Assembly: GCA_043743335.1 (NCBI GenBank)
Contig: JAYTWR010000134.1
Span: 1-32,445 of the forward strand
Length of the DNA stretch: 32,445 nucleotides
Direction: 5' to 3'
Origin: UBA5216 sp043743335
GTDB lineage: Bacteria; Pseudomonadota; Gammaproteobacteria; Burkholderiales; SG8-41
Shown here piece by piece: positions 1 to 7,097 of the stretch. Both the position numbers and the translations under genes were made by a program. Numbering within the stretch: position 1 is the first letter of the stretch; each line of letters starts with the position of its first letter. Under the pieces are notes generated by a model, which was not told where the DNA came from, searched no databases, and saw only the letters and a program-made list of their open reading frames with translations.

Positions 1-176
1 TCGCTTCGACGCCGCTTCTTCACGCTACCGGGACGCACGGACAATTCCCCGGACGGGACTTCAACCCGCTAGATTCACTGCGGTTACTGCGAACGGTCAC
101 GTCTACACTTTCCACTGATCGAAATCCGTAATGAAAGTGGCCGACGACGATTTTTCCGCTACCAGCGGGCGCCAAT
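1..176. other. left-edge stretch without a supported gene
   Basis: I see no convincing coding region here. A short minus-strand frame of 67 codons crosses the stretch, but it overlaps the 3' end of the PIN toxin gene and has no recognisable domain. It could be the tail of a feature that lies outside the window. Confidence 0.4.
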
Positions 177-626
177 CTACTCAAACCGCAACGCCGATAG
201 CTTGTGCTCAAACACACTAACACCCATAACGCCGGGCAAGGCCAGCGACAACAAATCCCGTTTATCCCCAGTCACCAAAAACTCCGCGCCTGAAGCGATA
301 AACGCCTGCACCACATGCAGATCATCGGCATCAGCCAGCATTACGGGCACGGCAACGCCCTCGCTGGCAACGGTGATGGTTTTGAAGCGTAGTATTTCCA
401 GAAACTCGGTGGTCATCGCAGTGGTGATGCCGCTTTTGTCGAGCAGCGTGCGCACCTTGGGGTAGGCCTTGTCCGCAAATACCGCGCGCGCGGCTTCTTC
501 GAGCAGGGCTTCTGACACTACCAGATCAAACTGGCCGTCGCGCCACGCCTGAATCACGCGGCCGGGTGCGCCGCTGGCGCGTGCGACGCCCGGCACCAGC
601 ACATCGGTGTCGGGCACAACGTGCAT
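177..626 (-). CDS. PIN-domain toxin (VapC-like putative ribonuclease)
   Basis: This is a 149-residue protein of the PIN-domain fold, the usual toxin of type II toxin-antitoxin pairs, which acts as a metal-dependent ribonuclease in the cytoplasm. The acidic residues expected of a PIN active site are visible: D6 and D8 in PDTDVLV, E39/E43 in SEALLEE, D99/D101/D102 in ADADD, and D121/D124 in TGDKRD. The ATG overlaps the stop of the upstream antitoxin gene by one base (TAATG), so the two are translationally coupled. The family is seen directly; the RNA target cannot be read from the sequence. Confidence 0.85.
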   Translation of the reverse strand: MHVVPDTDVLVPGVARASGAPGRVIQAWRDGQFDLVVSEALLEEAARAVFADKAYPKVRTLLDKSGITTAMTTEFLEILRFKTITVASEGVAVPVMLADADDLHVVQAFIASGAEFLVTGDKRDLLSLALPGVMGVSVFEHKLSALRFE

Positions 627-937
627 TACTTGCCGCTCGCGTCCGCTATGCCCGCTATTCCTACTTTGCGTGCTGCGCGTGTTGAGGAAATCGCTTCGTC
701 AATCACTTCCTCGAGCGCGGCGTCATCCAGCGGTGCAAGCGCCGCGCATATGCCATCAGTCAAGCGCGCGAAGCGATCCTCCATCGCGCGAATGCGTTCA
801 AAGAGGCCAATGTTAACCAGCGCCGCCACGGGCTCGCCATCTTTGTGGATGACGATGCTGTCGTGCTTGTAGCGCACTTCGTTCAGCATTTCGCCGAGGT
901 TTTGCCGCACTTTGACGGCAGTGGCTTCGCGGATCAT
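626..937 (-). CDS. Phd/YefM-type antitoxin
   Basis: This 103-residue protein has the Phd/YefM antitoxin pattern: an N-terminal segment starting IREATAVKVRQNLGEMLNEV and then HKDGEPVAALVNI, which forms the DNA-binding dimer fold. The variable, charged C-terminal half would bind the toxin. It lies directly upstream of the PIN toxin with a one-base overlap, the standard antitoxin-first order. Such antitoxins normally repress their own promoter. No strong ribosome binding site precedes the ATG. The pairing of a Phd-like antitoxin with a PIN toxin is common, so I rate the assignment high. Confidence 0.83.
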   Translation of the reverse strand: MIREATAVKVRQNLGEMLNEVRYKHDSIVIHKDGEPVAALVNIGLFERIRAMEDRFARLTDGICAALAPLDDAALEEVIDEAISSTRAARKVGIAGIADASGK

Positions 938-1011
938 GGCTTTTGAGTAATTGAAATGGTTCTTCGTTTCGCCCTGCCAATAAAAATGCAGCCTTTCCCA
1001 ATACGCCGATG

Positions 1012-1170
1012 CTACGGCTTAAGCGCCACCACCTTGCCGTTGCGCATGACGATTAGCGGTGTGCCGTATTGCCGCGCCACCTCGCGCGCGCGCTTTTGGG
1101 CGCGTTTTAATGCGCGCTCCACCGATTTCGTTAGCGCCAAGGTTTCCTTTGACAGGGGTTGCTGTTTCAT
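1012..1170 (-). CDS. 52-residue basic ORF overlapping the zeta-toxin gene (candidate antitoxin or accessory protein)
   Basis: This small gene encodes 52 residues, starting MKQQPLSKETLALTK and ending MRNGKVVALKP. Its ATG overlaps the TGA of the zeta-like gene (ATGA), which strongly suggests translational coupling. The middle is a very basic predicted helix (RALKRAQKRAREVARQYG) and the end looks like a short beta hairpin (PLIVMRNGKVVAL). I do not recognise a named family. From its position it may be the antitoxin or a DNA-binding accessory of the kinase. The order, toxin first, would be the reverse of the classical epsilon-zeta arrangement. The function is inference. Confidence 0.65.
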   Translation of the reverse strand: MKQQPLSKETLALTKSVERALKRAQKRAREVARQYGTPLIVMRNGKVVALKP

Positions 1171-1694
1171 GATCCCGCCTCTATTCGCACCGGATTTTCG
1201 CCCGTATTGTCATACACCGCCCATGCATCCGCCAGCGCCCGATACGTGCTCTGAAAATTCGCCCAGCCGCGATAAAACCGGCGCGCAACATCGGCAGTCG
1301 GCACGTGATGTCCGCCCTGCTTCACACGGCCACGGATGCGCTTTACCGCTAGTTGTACGGAATCAAGCTTGAGAAACACTATCTCGATGTGATAACCCTC
1401 GGTTTTCCAGCGCCGCAAGCGCGCCGCATAGGTTAACCCGCTCAAGGTGCTCTCGAACGCAAAATCTGCTCTTGCTGCTACCAGCCGGTCAAGTTCACGC
1501 AGCAGCAACCTGCCGCCCGATAGTGCGGCAAGTTCAGGTTTCAATGGCGATAAGCCCGCCGCGATCAAATCCGCGTTTACAAAATGCACGATCTTTGCCT
1601 CACGTGGCAAGAACTCGCGCGCGAACGTGGTTTTTCCCGCGCCATTGGGGCCTGCGATGATGATGCAGCGAGGTGGTTTGCCGGTTCCGCGCAT
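1167..1694 (-). CDS. zeta-toxin-family P-loop kinase
   Basis: This is a 175-residue cytoplasmic P-loop protein. The Walker A motif GPNGAGKTT lies about 15 residues from the start, and later segments FVNADLIAAGLSPL and FESTLSGLTYAARL match the zeta-toxin pattern, in which UDP-N-acetylglucosamine or a related sugar nucleotide is phosphorylated. It is shorter than plasmid zeta toxins but typical of chromosomal zeta-like ATPases. A TTG five codons upstream (position 1709) is an alternative start; I chose the ATG because GGCGG lies five bases before it. The gene overlaps the 52-residue ORF by four bases. No epsilon antitoxin is recognisable. The substrate is unknown. Confidence 0.82.
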   Translation of the reverse strand: MRGTGKPPRCIIIAGPNGAGKTTFAREFLPREAKIVHFVNADLIAAGLSPLKPELAALSGGRLLLRELDRLVAARADFAFESTLSGLTYAARLRRWKTEGYHIEIVFLKLDSVQLAVKRIRGRVKQGGHHVPTADVARRFYRGWANFQSTYRALADAWAVYDNTGENPVRIEAGS

Positions 1695-1709
1695 CCTGAC
1701 CGCCGTCAA

Positions 1710-1740
1710 TGCCTCACAGAGGGATCACCCCTGTGAGGCA
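1710..1740. repeat. perfect 10-bp inverted repeat upstream of the zeta-like gene
   Basis: The arms TGCCTCACAG and CTGTGAGGCA are perfect reverse complements, separated by 11 bases. The element lies between the thiolase stop and the zeta-like start and touches the alternative TTG start. There is no T-run after it on either strand, so it is a poor intrinsic terminator. It could be an operator or an RNA hairpin that controls access to the zeta ribosome binding site. Confidence 0.6.
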
Positions 1741-1765
1741 TCTGCCGCATGCGCCTCGCTCGGCA

Positions 1766-2926
1766 TCATTTCTCGTTCGACAAAACCGCAGTACCCGCAG
1801 CCGACAGCATGCCGCCCATGCCATTGACCAGTGACAGCTTCACATTGGGCACTTGGCGTGCGCCGCATTCGCCGCGCAATTGGCGCGTGGCCTCGATCAG
1901 CGGGAACATGCCGTACATGCCGGTATGCGTATACGACAGGCCACCACCGTTGGTGTTGATCGGCAGTGACCCGCCCGGCGTCGACTTGCCGTTTTCGAAG
2001 AACGAGACGCCCTCGCCGGGCTTCGCGAAGCCCATTGATTCGAGCATGATCGGCGGGCCGGACGTAAACGCGTCATACAGCATCAGGTGATCGAAGTCGC
2101 CGTGGCTGACGCCAGCCATCTTCATGGCTCGCTCGCCGGACATGCGTGTCGCTCCGCTCAACGGCAGGCCTTTCATTTGCGTCACGGACACGTGCTCGGT
2201 CGCTTCGCCCGTGCCACGCACATAAACCGGCTTCTTGGCACAGTCACGCGCCCGATCTGCGCGGGTGAGCACCAGCGCGCCGCCGGCATCGGTGACGAGG
2301 CAGATGTTCAGCACGGTGAAGGGGTAGGCGATCATCTTGGCTTTGAGCACGTCGGCGACCGTCAGGGGATCGTGATACATGGCTTTCGGGTTAAGCGCCG
2401 CCCACTGACGCGTGGACACCGCCACCTGCGCCCACTGTTCGAGCGTGGTGCCGTACTCGTGCATGTGCCGTGTGGTGATGAGGCCAAACCAGGTCGGCGG
2501 GGCGCCGAAGCCGTAGGGAATTTCGTAACAACCGGCGATGCTGGTGTCGCGCACACGCGTGACGCCCACTTGCGAGCGGCCGCTTTCGCCGTGGGTGATG
2601 ACCGCCACATCGCACAAATGGTGGTGCAGCGCCGCTATCGCGTGCTCCACCATGATGATGAAGGAGCAGCCGCCGACGCTGGTGCCGTCGACGTAGCGCG
2701 GCCGCACGCCCAGCGCTTCGGCGATCAGCGCCGGTGAATGCGCACCGGCCGTGAAAATGCCATCGACGTCACTCACCTTGAGCCCGGCATCCGCGACGGC
2801 GTTGGAGATCGATTCCAGATGCAAGGCCATCTGGCTCTTGTGCGGCAAAATACCCATTTCGTCGCTCTCGGCTGCACCGACGATACAGGCCGTGTTTGAA
2901 AGCTCGCGCATAGTGTCATGGGCCAT
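1766..2926 (-). CDS. thiolase-like protein (SCP2/lipid-transfer type acetyl-CoA acetyltransferase family)
   Basis: This 386-residue protein belongs to the thiolase superfamily, in the branch that pairs with DUF35 proteins. The segment GTSVGGCSF has a cysteine at about residue 87, where the thiolase nucleophile would sit. Many members of this branch have serine or glycine there as I recall, so the cysteine is notable. The C-terminal GGGLSYTHTGMYGM keeps the conserved histidine but not the usual GHP, and NGMGGMLSAAGTAVL stands in for the CxGGG motif. The ATG is two bases after the stop of the DUF35 gene, so the two are one operon. It probably makes or breaks a C-C bond in an acyl-CoA; the substrate is not readable. 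Confidence 0.85.
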   Translation of the reverse strand: MAHDTMRELSNTACIVGAAESDEMGILPHKSQMALHLESISNAVADAGLKVSDVDGIFTAGAHSPALIAEALGVRPRYVDGTSVGGCSFIIMVEHAIAALHHHLCDVAVITHGESGRSQVGVTRVRDTSIAGCYEIPYGFGAPPTWFGLITTRHMHEYGTTLEQWAQVAVSTRQWAALNPKAMYHDPLTVADVLKAKMIAYPFTVLNICLVTDAGGALVLTRADRARDCAKKPVYVRGTGEATEHVSVTQMKGLPLSGATRMSGERAMKMAGVSHGDFDHLMLYDAFTSGPPIMLESMGFAKPGEGVSFFENGKSTPGGSLPINTNGGGLSYTHTGMYGMFPLIEATRQLRGECGARQVPNVKLSLVNGMGGMLSAAGTAVLSNEK

Positions 2927-2928
2927 GA

Positions 2929-3354
2929 TTACTTCACCTCGGCAGGCTGGAAGAACGGAAGGGTGAAGTTGTCATTCAACTTCGTGTAGACGGCGTTCAC
3001 CGGCATATCGCAGCGGATGAGCGCCGGATCAGGCTTGATGTTGACGAGGTTCGACAGCATGCGCGGCCCTTCTTCAAGCTCGATCATCGCCAGCACATAG
3101 GGCAGGGGCGTCTTCACTGCGGGGTTAAACGAACGGTGGAGTATCTCAAAGGCAAAGAGCTTGCCCCGGCCGCTCGCCTCGATCCACGTGAGTTTGCGGG
3201 AATGACAGTGCGGACAGAGGATGCGTGGGTAGAAATGCGCTTTCCCGCAGTCTTGGCATTGTGGAAGCATGAGCTTGCCAAGCTTTAAGCCTTCCCAATA
3301 CGGCTTCGCCTCAGGCGCCAGCGGGTGCGGCAACGGACGTTCGAGTTGTTCCAT
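2929..3354 (-). CDS. DUF35 OB-fold protein with rubredoxin-like Zn ribbon
   Basis: This 141-residue protein has an N-terminal zinc ribbon with four cysteines (C33, C36, C47, C50 in CQDCGKAHFYP and CPHC), followed by an OB fold with segments such as GRGKLFAFEILHR and LPYVLAMIELEEGPRML. This is the DUF35 architecture (Zn ribbon, then acyl-CoA-binding OB fold), which forms complexes with thiolase-like enzymes. A GGGAGA ribosome binding site precedes the ATG. It is the first gene of a two-gene operon with the thiolase. In related systems the DUF35 subunit is needed for thiolase or aldolase activity; that is family knowledge, not shown here. Confidence 0.9.
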   Translation of the reverse strand: MEQLERPLPHPLAPEAKPYWEGLKLGKLMLPQCQDCGKAHFYPRILCPHCHSRKLTWIEASGRGKLFAFEILHRSFNPAVKTPLPYVLAMIELEEGPRMLSNLVNIKPDPALIRCDMPVNAVYTKLNDNFTLPFFQPAEVK

Positions 3355-3366
3355 AAGTCTCCCTCA

Positions 3367-3392
3367 GTTACGAATCAATGTTACGAATCAAT
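3367..3392. repeat. two perfect 13-bp tandem repeats upstream of the DUF35 gene
   Basis: The unit GTTACGAATCAAT occurs twice with no gap, 13 bases upstream of the DUF35 start. The position fits an operator or a replication-slippage duplication in the leader. No regulator gene lies next to it. Confidence 0.5.
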
Positions 3393-3457
3393 CGTGCGGA
3401 CCAGTGCGACAGGTCTGATTTTAAACTGGACATTGGTTAAAAGCGAACCCCGCTATC

Positions 3458-3518
3458 CGTAGGGCGTCAGTAAGCGAATCGCACCGCGCAGCATGCGCTA
3501 AGCGCATTGCACCCTACG
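3458..3518. repeat. palindromic extragenic repeat
   Basis: The element is bounded by CGTAGGG on the left and CCCTACG on the right and contains an inner palindrome ATGCGC-TAA-GCGCAT. It lies between the GST and DUF35 genes. Its style (GTAGGGTGC...GCACCCTAC) matches the palindromic intergenic repeats common in beta- and gammaproteobacteria. A related copy is at 10682-10797. Confidence 0.6.
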
Positions 3519-3543
3519 CGGTTTTGGCGCGAGAGCGACGCAC

Positions 3544-4200
3544 TCACCCGCGTTCCACAATCTCCGCAGTCCGCTTTGCATTCACCTTGATCACATGCTG
3601 CTGATAGGCAGGCCGAGCCGCCAGCCGCTCGTACCACGCGCGCACGTTGGGATGCGCAGGCTGCGCCGCCTTGGGTGTCCAGTGGAACCAGCGGTGCGTC
3701 AGCGAGCCGGACGGGATGTCGGCCATGGTGAATTGGTCGCCGCACAAATATTGCTTGCCAGCAAGATGCCGTTCGAGAATGTCCAGCCATTGCACCTGGG
3801 CCTTGGCTGCGGTCAGGATGGCGTTGGGGTTTCGCTTGTCCTCGGGGCCGAAATAATGCTGAAGGTAAACGCTATTGAACTGTGCAAAGTTGAGCGAGCT
3901 CCAGTCCATCCACTTTTCCGCGTCGGCGCGGGCGCGTGGTGTGTCGGGGCATAGCTTGCCCAAGCTATGCTTCGTGCACAGATAGCGCACCACCGCGCCC
4001 GATTCCCACAGCGTCCAGCCATCTTCTTCCTCAAGCGTCGGCAGCCGTCCGTTGGGGTTCTTGCGCCGGTATTCCGCGTCGTCATTGCCGCCGAACTCGC
4101 CGCCCCAGTCAATGCGCTCGTGCGCAATGCCGAGTTCGCCGATACACCACATCGCTTTGATGACGTTCGAGCCGTCCGCGCGCCCCCATATTTTTAGCAT
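3544..4200 (-). CDS. glutathione S-transferase
   Basis: This 218-residue cytoplasmic enzyme has the GST layout. The N-terminal thioredoxin-like domain starts MLKIWGRADGSNVIKAMW, with S11 where a catalytic Ser would sit, and contains NPNGRLPTLEEEDG and the glutathione-binding LWESGAVVRYL. The all-helical C-terminal domain contains YLCGDQFTMADIP. It would conjugate or transfer glutathione to a small electrophile. AAGGA precedes the ATG. The gene appears to be transcribed alone, between the DUF35/thiolase operon and a Bug gene. The exact substrate is unknown. Confidence 0.92.
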   Translation of the reverse strand: MLKIWGRADGSNVIKAMWCIGELGIAHERIDWGGEFGGNDDAEYRRKNPNGRLPTLEEEDGWTLWESGAVVRYLCTKHSLGKLCPDTPRARADAEKWMDWSSLNFAQFNSVYLQHYFGPEDKRNPNAILTAAKAQVQWLDILERHLAGKQYLCGDQFTMADIPSGSLTHRWFHWTPKAAQPAHPNVRAWYERLAARPAYQQHVIKVNAKRTAEIVERG

Positions 4201-4305
4201 GTTTTTTCCTTAAGATGGTTGTTGATTTCCGACGCAGTATAACCAACGCGTAGTTCGCCCGCACTCAAGCGCGCGTGTGCTGCTAGCCTGCAAATAACGC
4301 CGCCG

Positions 4306-5310
4306 CTAATCCGCCTTAGCCCCCGAAGCCTTCACCACCGGTGCCCAGCGCTTTACTTCCGCCGCGACAAATTCGGTGAAGGCTTTGGCGTCGAGTGTGC
4401 CGGGCTCTATGCCTTCCGAGCGCAGACGGGCCAGCACATCGGGTAGCTGTAACGCACGGCGCACTTCGCTGTTTAGGCGATTGACGATGTCTGGCGGTAA
4501 TGCCGCCGGGCCAGAGAGCGAAAACCAAATATTGGCCACAAGGTCAGGGAAGCCCGCTTCGCGATAGGTGGGCACCGACGCATAATCTGCCAGTCGCGCC
4601 GCCGAGCTGATGGCCAGCGCGCGCAAGCGGCCCACGCGAATTTGTGTGCCGGCGGTGGTGAGGGTGGTGGATATGGCGTGGGTGTGGCCAGCCATGACAT
4701 CCACCACCGCGCCGCTTGCGCCTTTATACGGCACGTGCTGCATGTCAAAGCCCGCGCTGCGCTTGAACAACTCGGCGATTAAATGGCCTTGGGTGCCGTT
4801 GCCGGGTGAGCCGTAGGTGAGGTCGCGCGGTTTAGATTTTGCAAAAGCGATGAAGGCTTTCAAATCTTTGACCGGCAACGACGGGTGCACTGCCAGCACC
4901 GACGGCGGCCCGCCAAAGAGGGCGATGTGCGCGAAATCTTTCACCGGATCAAACGGAAATTTCGCCGACAGCGCGGGCGCCACCGCATGCGAGGCCACGC
5001 CTGACACCAGCAGCGTATAGCCATCCGGCGCGCTGCGTGCCACCAGTTCTGAACCCAGCACGCCGCCCGCGCCGGCGCGATTTTCGACAATGAACGATTG
5101 GCCGAAACTTTCACTCAACTTGGCGGCAGCCACACGCCCCAACAAATCTGCGGTGCCGCCGGCGGCGAAGGGCGCGATGATTCGCACGGGGCGCGCCGGC
5201 CACGTTTGGGCGTTCGCGAGCGATGGCGCGCCCGACAGCACGGCTAACATCAACAGGGCGTTGACAGCGCGCAGGATCAATTTGATGAAGCGGGGGGTAT
5301 CGTGGCGCAA
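4306..5310 (-). CDS. Bug-family (TctC-like) periplasmic binding protein
   Basis: This is a 334-residue extracytoplasmic receptor of the tripartite tricarboxylate transporter family. A signal peptide ends near SLANA-QTWPARPVR. The ligand-binding loops AGGTADLLGR and the ENRAGAGGVLGSELVARS and SPGNGTQGHL motifs are present. The start drawn here is a TTG without a clear ribosome binding site, so the true start is uncertain by several codons. It is divergent from the UGSC selenoprotein gene, with about 70 bp between them, and may share a regulatory region with it. No membrane subunits are adjacent, which is usual for this expanded family. The ligand is probably a small carboxylate. Confidence 0.9.
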   Translation of the reverse strand: MRHDTPRFIKLILRAVNALLMLAVLSGAPSLANAQTWPARPVRIIAPFAAGGTADLLGRVAAAKLSESFGQSFIVENRAGAGGVLGSELVARSAPDGYTLLVSGVASHAVAPALSAKFPFDPVKDFAHIALFGGPPSVLAVHPSLPVKDLKAFIAFAKSKPRDLTYGSPGNGTQGHLIAELFKRSAGFDMQHVPYKGASGAVVDVMAGHTHAISTTLTTAGTQIRVGRLRALAISSAARLADYASVPTYREAGFPDLVANIWFSLSGPAALPPDIVNRLNSEVRRALQLPDVLARLRSEGIEPGTLDAKAFTEFVAAEVKRWAPVVKASGAKAD

Positions 5311-5379
5311 GGTGGTTGCTGGTCTGCAGTGGGTACGCTATAGATGCACAGAGAGAATACCATTTTGAAGGAGGTGTCC

Positions 5380-5991
5380 ATGCCGCAATCACCCACACGC
5401 ATTGTCGGTGGTGTACCGGTTTTCGTGCCGACCGGCGAGATTCAGACCGCTGCGCATGCGCTGGCGCCACGGTTGAGCTCACTCAAAGGTGCGCGCGTCG
5501 GCATACTCGACAACCACAAAGAGTTCGCCGACCGGGTGCTGCGCGGTGTTGCCGATACCTTGCGGCGCGAACACGGCGTGCAGGTGAAATTCTGGCGCAA
5601 GGATTATCTGGGCAAGCCGTCGCCATTCGCCCAGGAAATGGCCGCAGCGTGCGACGCCGTGATCAACGGCGTGGGGCATTGAGGCTCATCAACCCCGTGG
5701 ACCGCGCGTGACGCGGCCGAACTCGAAGCGCTGGGTGTGCCGACGATTACAGTCGTGAGTACCGCCTTTGCACCGCTGGCGCAGGTGACGGCTGAAGGCA
5801 TCGGCCACGTGACGCTGCCGTTTGTTGTGGTGCCGCATCCGGTGGGCGACCGCGACACCGCGTTGATCGAAAAGCGGGGTGCCGATATCGCAGCGCAGTG
5901 CGCGCATGCGTTGACGACGCCTGCTGACGTGCTGGCGCGCGAAGTAGAGGCAAGCCCGTTTCCACTGCCCGATGCGGTGATGCCGCGATGA
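5380..5991 (+). CDS. UGSC-family selenoprotein, stand-alone form, with in-frame TGA (Sec101)
   Basis: The reading frame runs 203 residues if TGA at 5680-5682 is read as selenocysteine. Read as a stop, it would give a 100-residue fragment, but the same frame stays open to the TGA at 5989-5991 with clear protein character (ELEALGVPTITVVSTAF, then VVVPHPVGDR). The N-terminal half (LKGARVGILDNHKEFADRVL ... CDAVINGVGH) aligns by eye with the start of the fused gene at 14723-16324, and both TGAs fall at the same alignment position. The motif here is G-H-U-G-S-S instead of the canonical G-D-U-G-S-C, so the cysteine of the U-x-x-C pair is lost. AAGGAGG lies seven bases before the ATG at 5380. The family's reaction is unknown to me; a redox role is inferred from Sec. 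Confidence 0.82.
5698..5719 (+). promoter_or_regulatory. candidate bacterial SECIS hairpin of the stand-alone UGSC gene
   Basis: CCGCG (5702-5706) pairs with CGCGG (5712-5716) around the five-base loop CGTGA. With A5701 bulged, G5699-G5700 pair with C5717-C5718, giving about eight pairs including one U-G. The loop begins 24 nt after the TGA and has a G in its first two bases, as bacterial SECIS elements do. It is less regular than the hairpin in the fused gene. Confidence 0.6.
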
Positions 5992-5997
5992 TTTTTT

Positions 5998-6024
5998 AAG
6001 TAATTGATTTTATTGAGTAATTTA
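5998..6024 (+). repeat. AT-rich dispersed element, copy R1
   Basis: This copy contains the perfect 18-base core TAATTGATTTTATTGAGT. It fills the 35-bp gap between the UGSC gene and its partner and ends two bases before the partner's GTG start. No ordinary Shine-Dalgarno sequence is present there, so the element may carry the ribosome-loading signal (TTGAG). Confidence 0.8.
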
Positions 6025-6026
6025 TA

Positions 6027-7070
6027 GTGGAGCACAGCCCCCCCACCGTCGAAACTGACGCTTCCTACGACGCGATCAACGACTATTTTTACGCGCAGGG
6101 CTGGACGGACGGCTTGCCCATCGTGCCGCCGACGGCATCGCGTGTGGCAGCCATGCTGGCGGGCATGCCTGCGCACGACGCCGATGAACTCATCAGTGTG
6201 GTGCCGCCGAAAATGGGTCGTGCCACGTTGCGGCAGGTGGCGGTGAACGCGGTGATGGCGGGGTGCAAACCCGACTATTTGCCGGTGGTGGTGGCCGCGC
6301 TGCGTGCAGTGTCTGAGCCAGCGTATGGGCTGGCGCACCGGCAAACGACCACGCATGCGGGTGCGCCGCTGATCATCGTCAACGGGCCGATCACGCAGCA
6401 GTTGCGCATTAACGGCGGCACCGGTTTGTTTGGCCCCGGCTGGCGTGCGAACGCCACCATCGGGCGCGCGCTGCGTTTGGTGCTGGTGAACATCGGCGGC
6501 GCGGGGCCGGGGGTGGATGCGTCGCAAACCGGACATCCGGGCAAATACACGTACTGCATCGCCGAATACGAAGCCGCCAATCCGTGGGCGCCGCTGCACG
6601 TGACGCGCGGTTTTCGCCGCGAGCAAAATGTGGTGACCGTGGTCAATGCCGAAGCGCCGCACAGCATGACGGAAAACATCCAGACCGATGCGCTAGAAAT
6701 CATGCGTACGTTTGCCTCGTCGATGGCGACCCTCGGCGTGAACAATTTGTACTCGCAGGGTCACCCGGTGCTGGTGTTGGGGCTGGAACATGTGCAGCAC
6801 CTGTCGGCGGCGGGCTGGGATAAACGCGACATACAAAACGCCCTGTTTGACATGGCGCGTCAGCCCTGGGGCCTGATGAAAAATCGCGGCAAATCCAAAG
6901 GGCCGCGCTTTCCGGCGTTTGTCGACCAGAGCAACGATCAATCGATGGTGCCGATCATGAATACGCCTGAAGATTTGATTGTGATTGTCGGCGGTGGTGC
7001 GGGCGGCAAGTCCATGTTTCTGCCGACAGCGGGCGGGCAAAGTTTATCGGTGTCAAAAATAATTGAATAA
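6027..7070 (+). CDS. UGSC-partner protein (unnamed family)
   Basis: This 347-residue protein, with a GTG start, is clearly homologous to residues from about 205 to the end of the fused UGSC protein. Shared motifs, in order, are W-(T/S)-DGLP(I/L)-x-PPT, NA-x-MAGC-(K/R)-PD (C80 here), IIVNGP, (A/T)NAT(I/L)GRALRL, NIGG, GxPGKYT(Y/F)C, PWxPLHVxRGF and a glycine-rich VGGGAGGKSMFLPT near the end. No signal peptide or membrane segment is visible, so it should be cytoplasmic. I cannot name the family or its reaction. The conserved MAGC cysteine is a candidate redox partner for the selenocysteine. It lies 35 bp after the selenoprotein gene, and fusion elsewhere in the window supports a physical complex. 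Confidence 0.85.
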   Translation: MEHSPPTVETDASYDAINDYFYAQGWTDGLPIVPPTASRVAAMLAGMPAHDADELISVVPPKMGRATLRQVAVNAVMAGCKPDYLPVVVAALRAVSEPAYGLAHRQTTTHAGAPLIIVNGPITQQLRINGGTGLFGPGWRANATIGRALRLVLVNIGGAGPGVDASQTGHPGKYTYCIAEYEAANPWAPLHVTRGFRREQNVVTVVNAEAPHSMTENIQTDALEIMRTFASSMATLGVNNLYSQGHPVLVLGLEHVQHLSAAGWDKRDIQNALFDMARQPWGLMKNRGKSKGPRFPAFVDQSNDQSMVPIMNTPEDLIVIVGGGAGGKSMFLPTAGGQSLSVSKIIE

Positions 7071-7085
7071 AATCAATTACTTACG
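7057..7085 (-). repeat. AT-rich dispersed element, copy R2 (reverse orientation)
   Basis: Read on the minus strand it gives GTAAGTAATTGATTTTATT followed by an AT-rich tail. It overlaps the last codons and stop of the UGSC-partner gene and ends 12 bases before the ATG of the ABC exporter gene. Confidence 0.7.
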
Positions 7086-7097
7086 ATTTATTCGGCT

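Noticed and set aside
2087..2737. Plus-strand ORF (216 codons) inside the thiolase region
   Set aside because: It is antisense to the thiolase, with composition typical of a shadow frame.
5680..5682. Pseudogene or sequencing error as the cause of the TGA in the stand-alone UGSC gene
   Set aside because: The frame is not shifted, coding character continues to 5991, and a second gene has a TGA at the same aligned site in a known Sec motif.
5604..6662. Long minus-strand ORF (352 codons)
   Set aside because: It lies opposite the UGSC gene and its partner, is rich in His/Arg, and has no domain. It is the mirror of a GC-rich coding strand.
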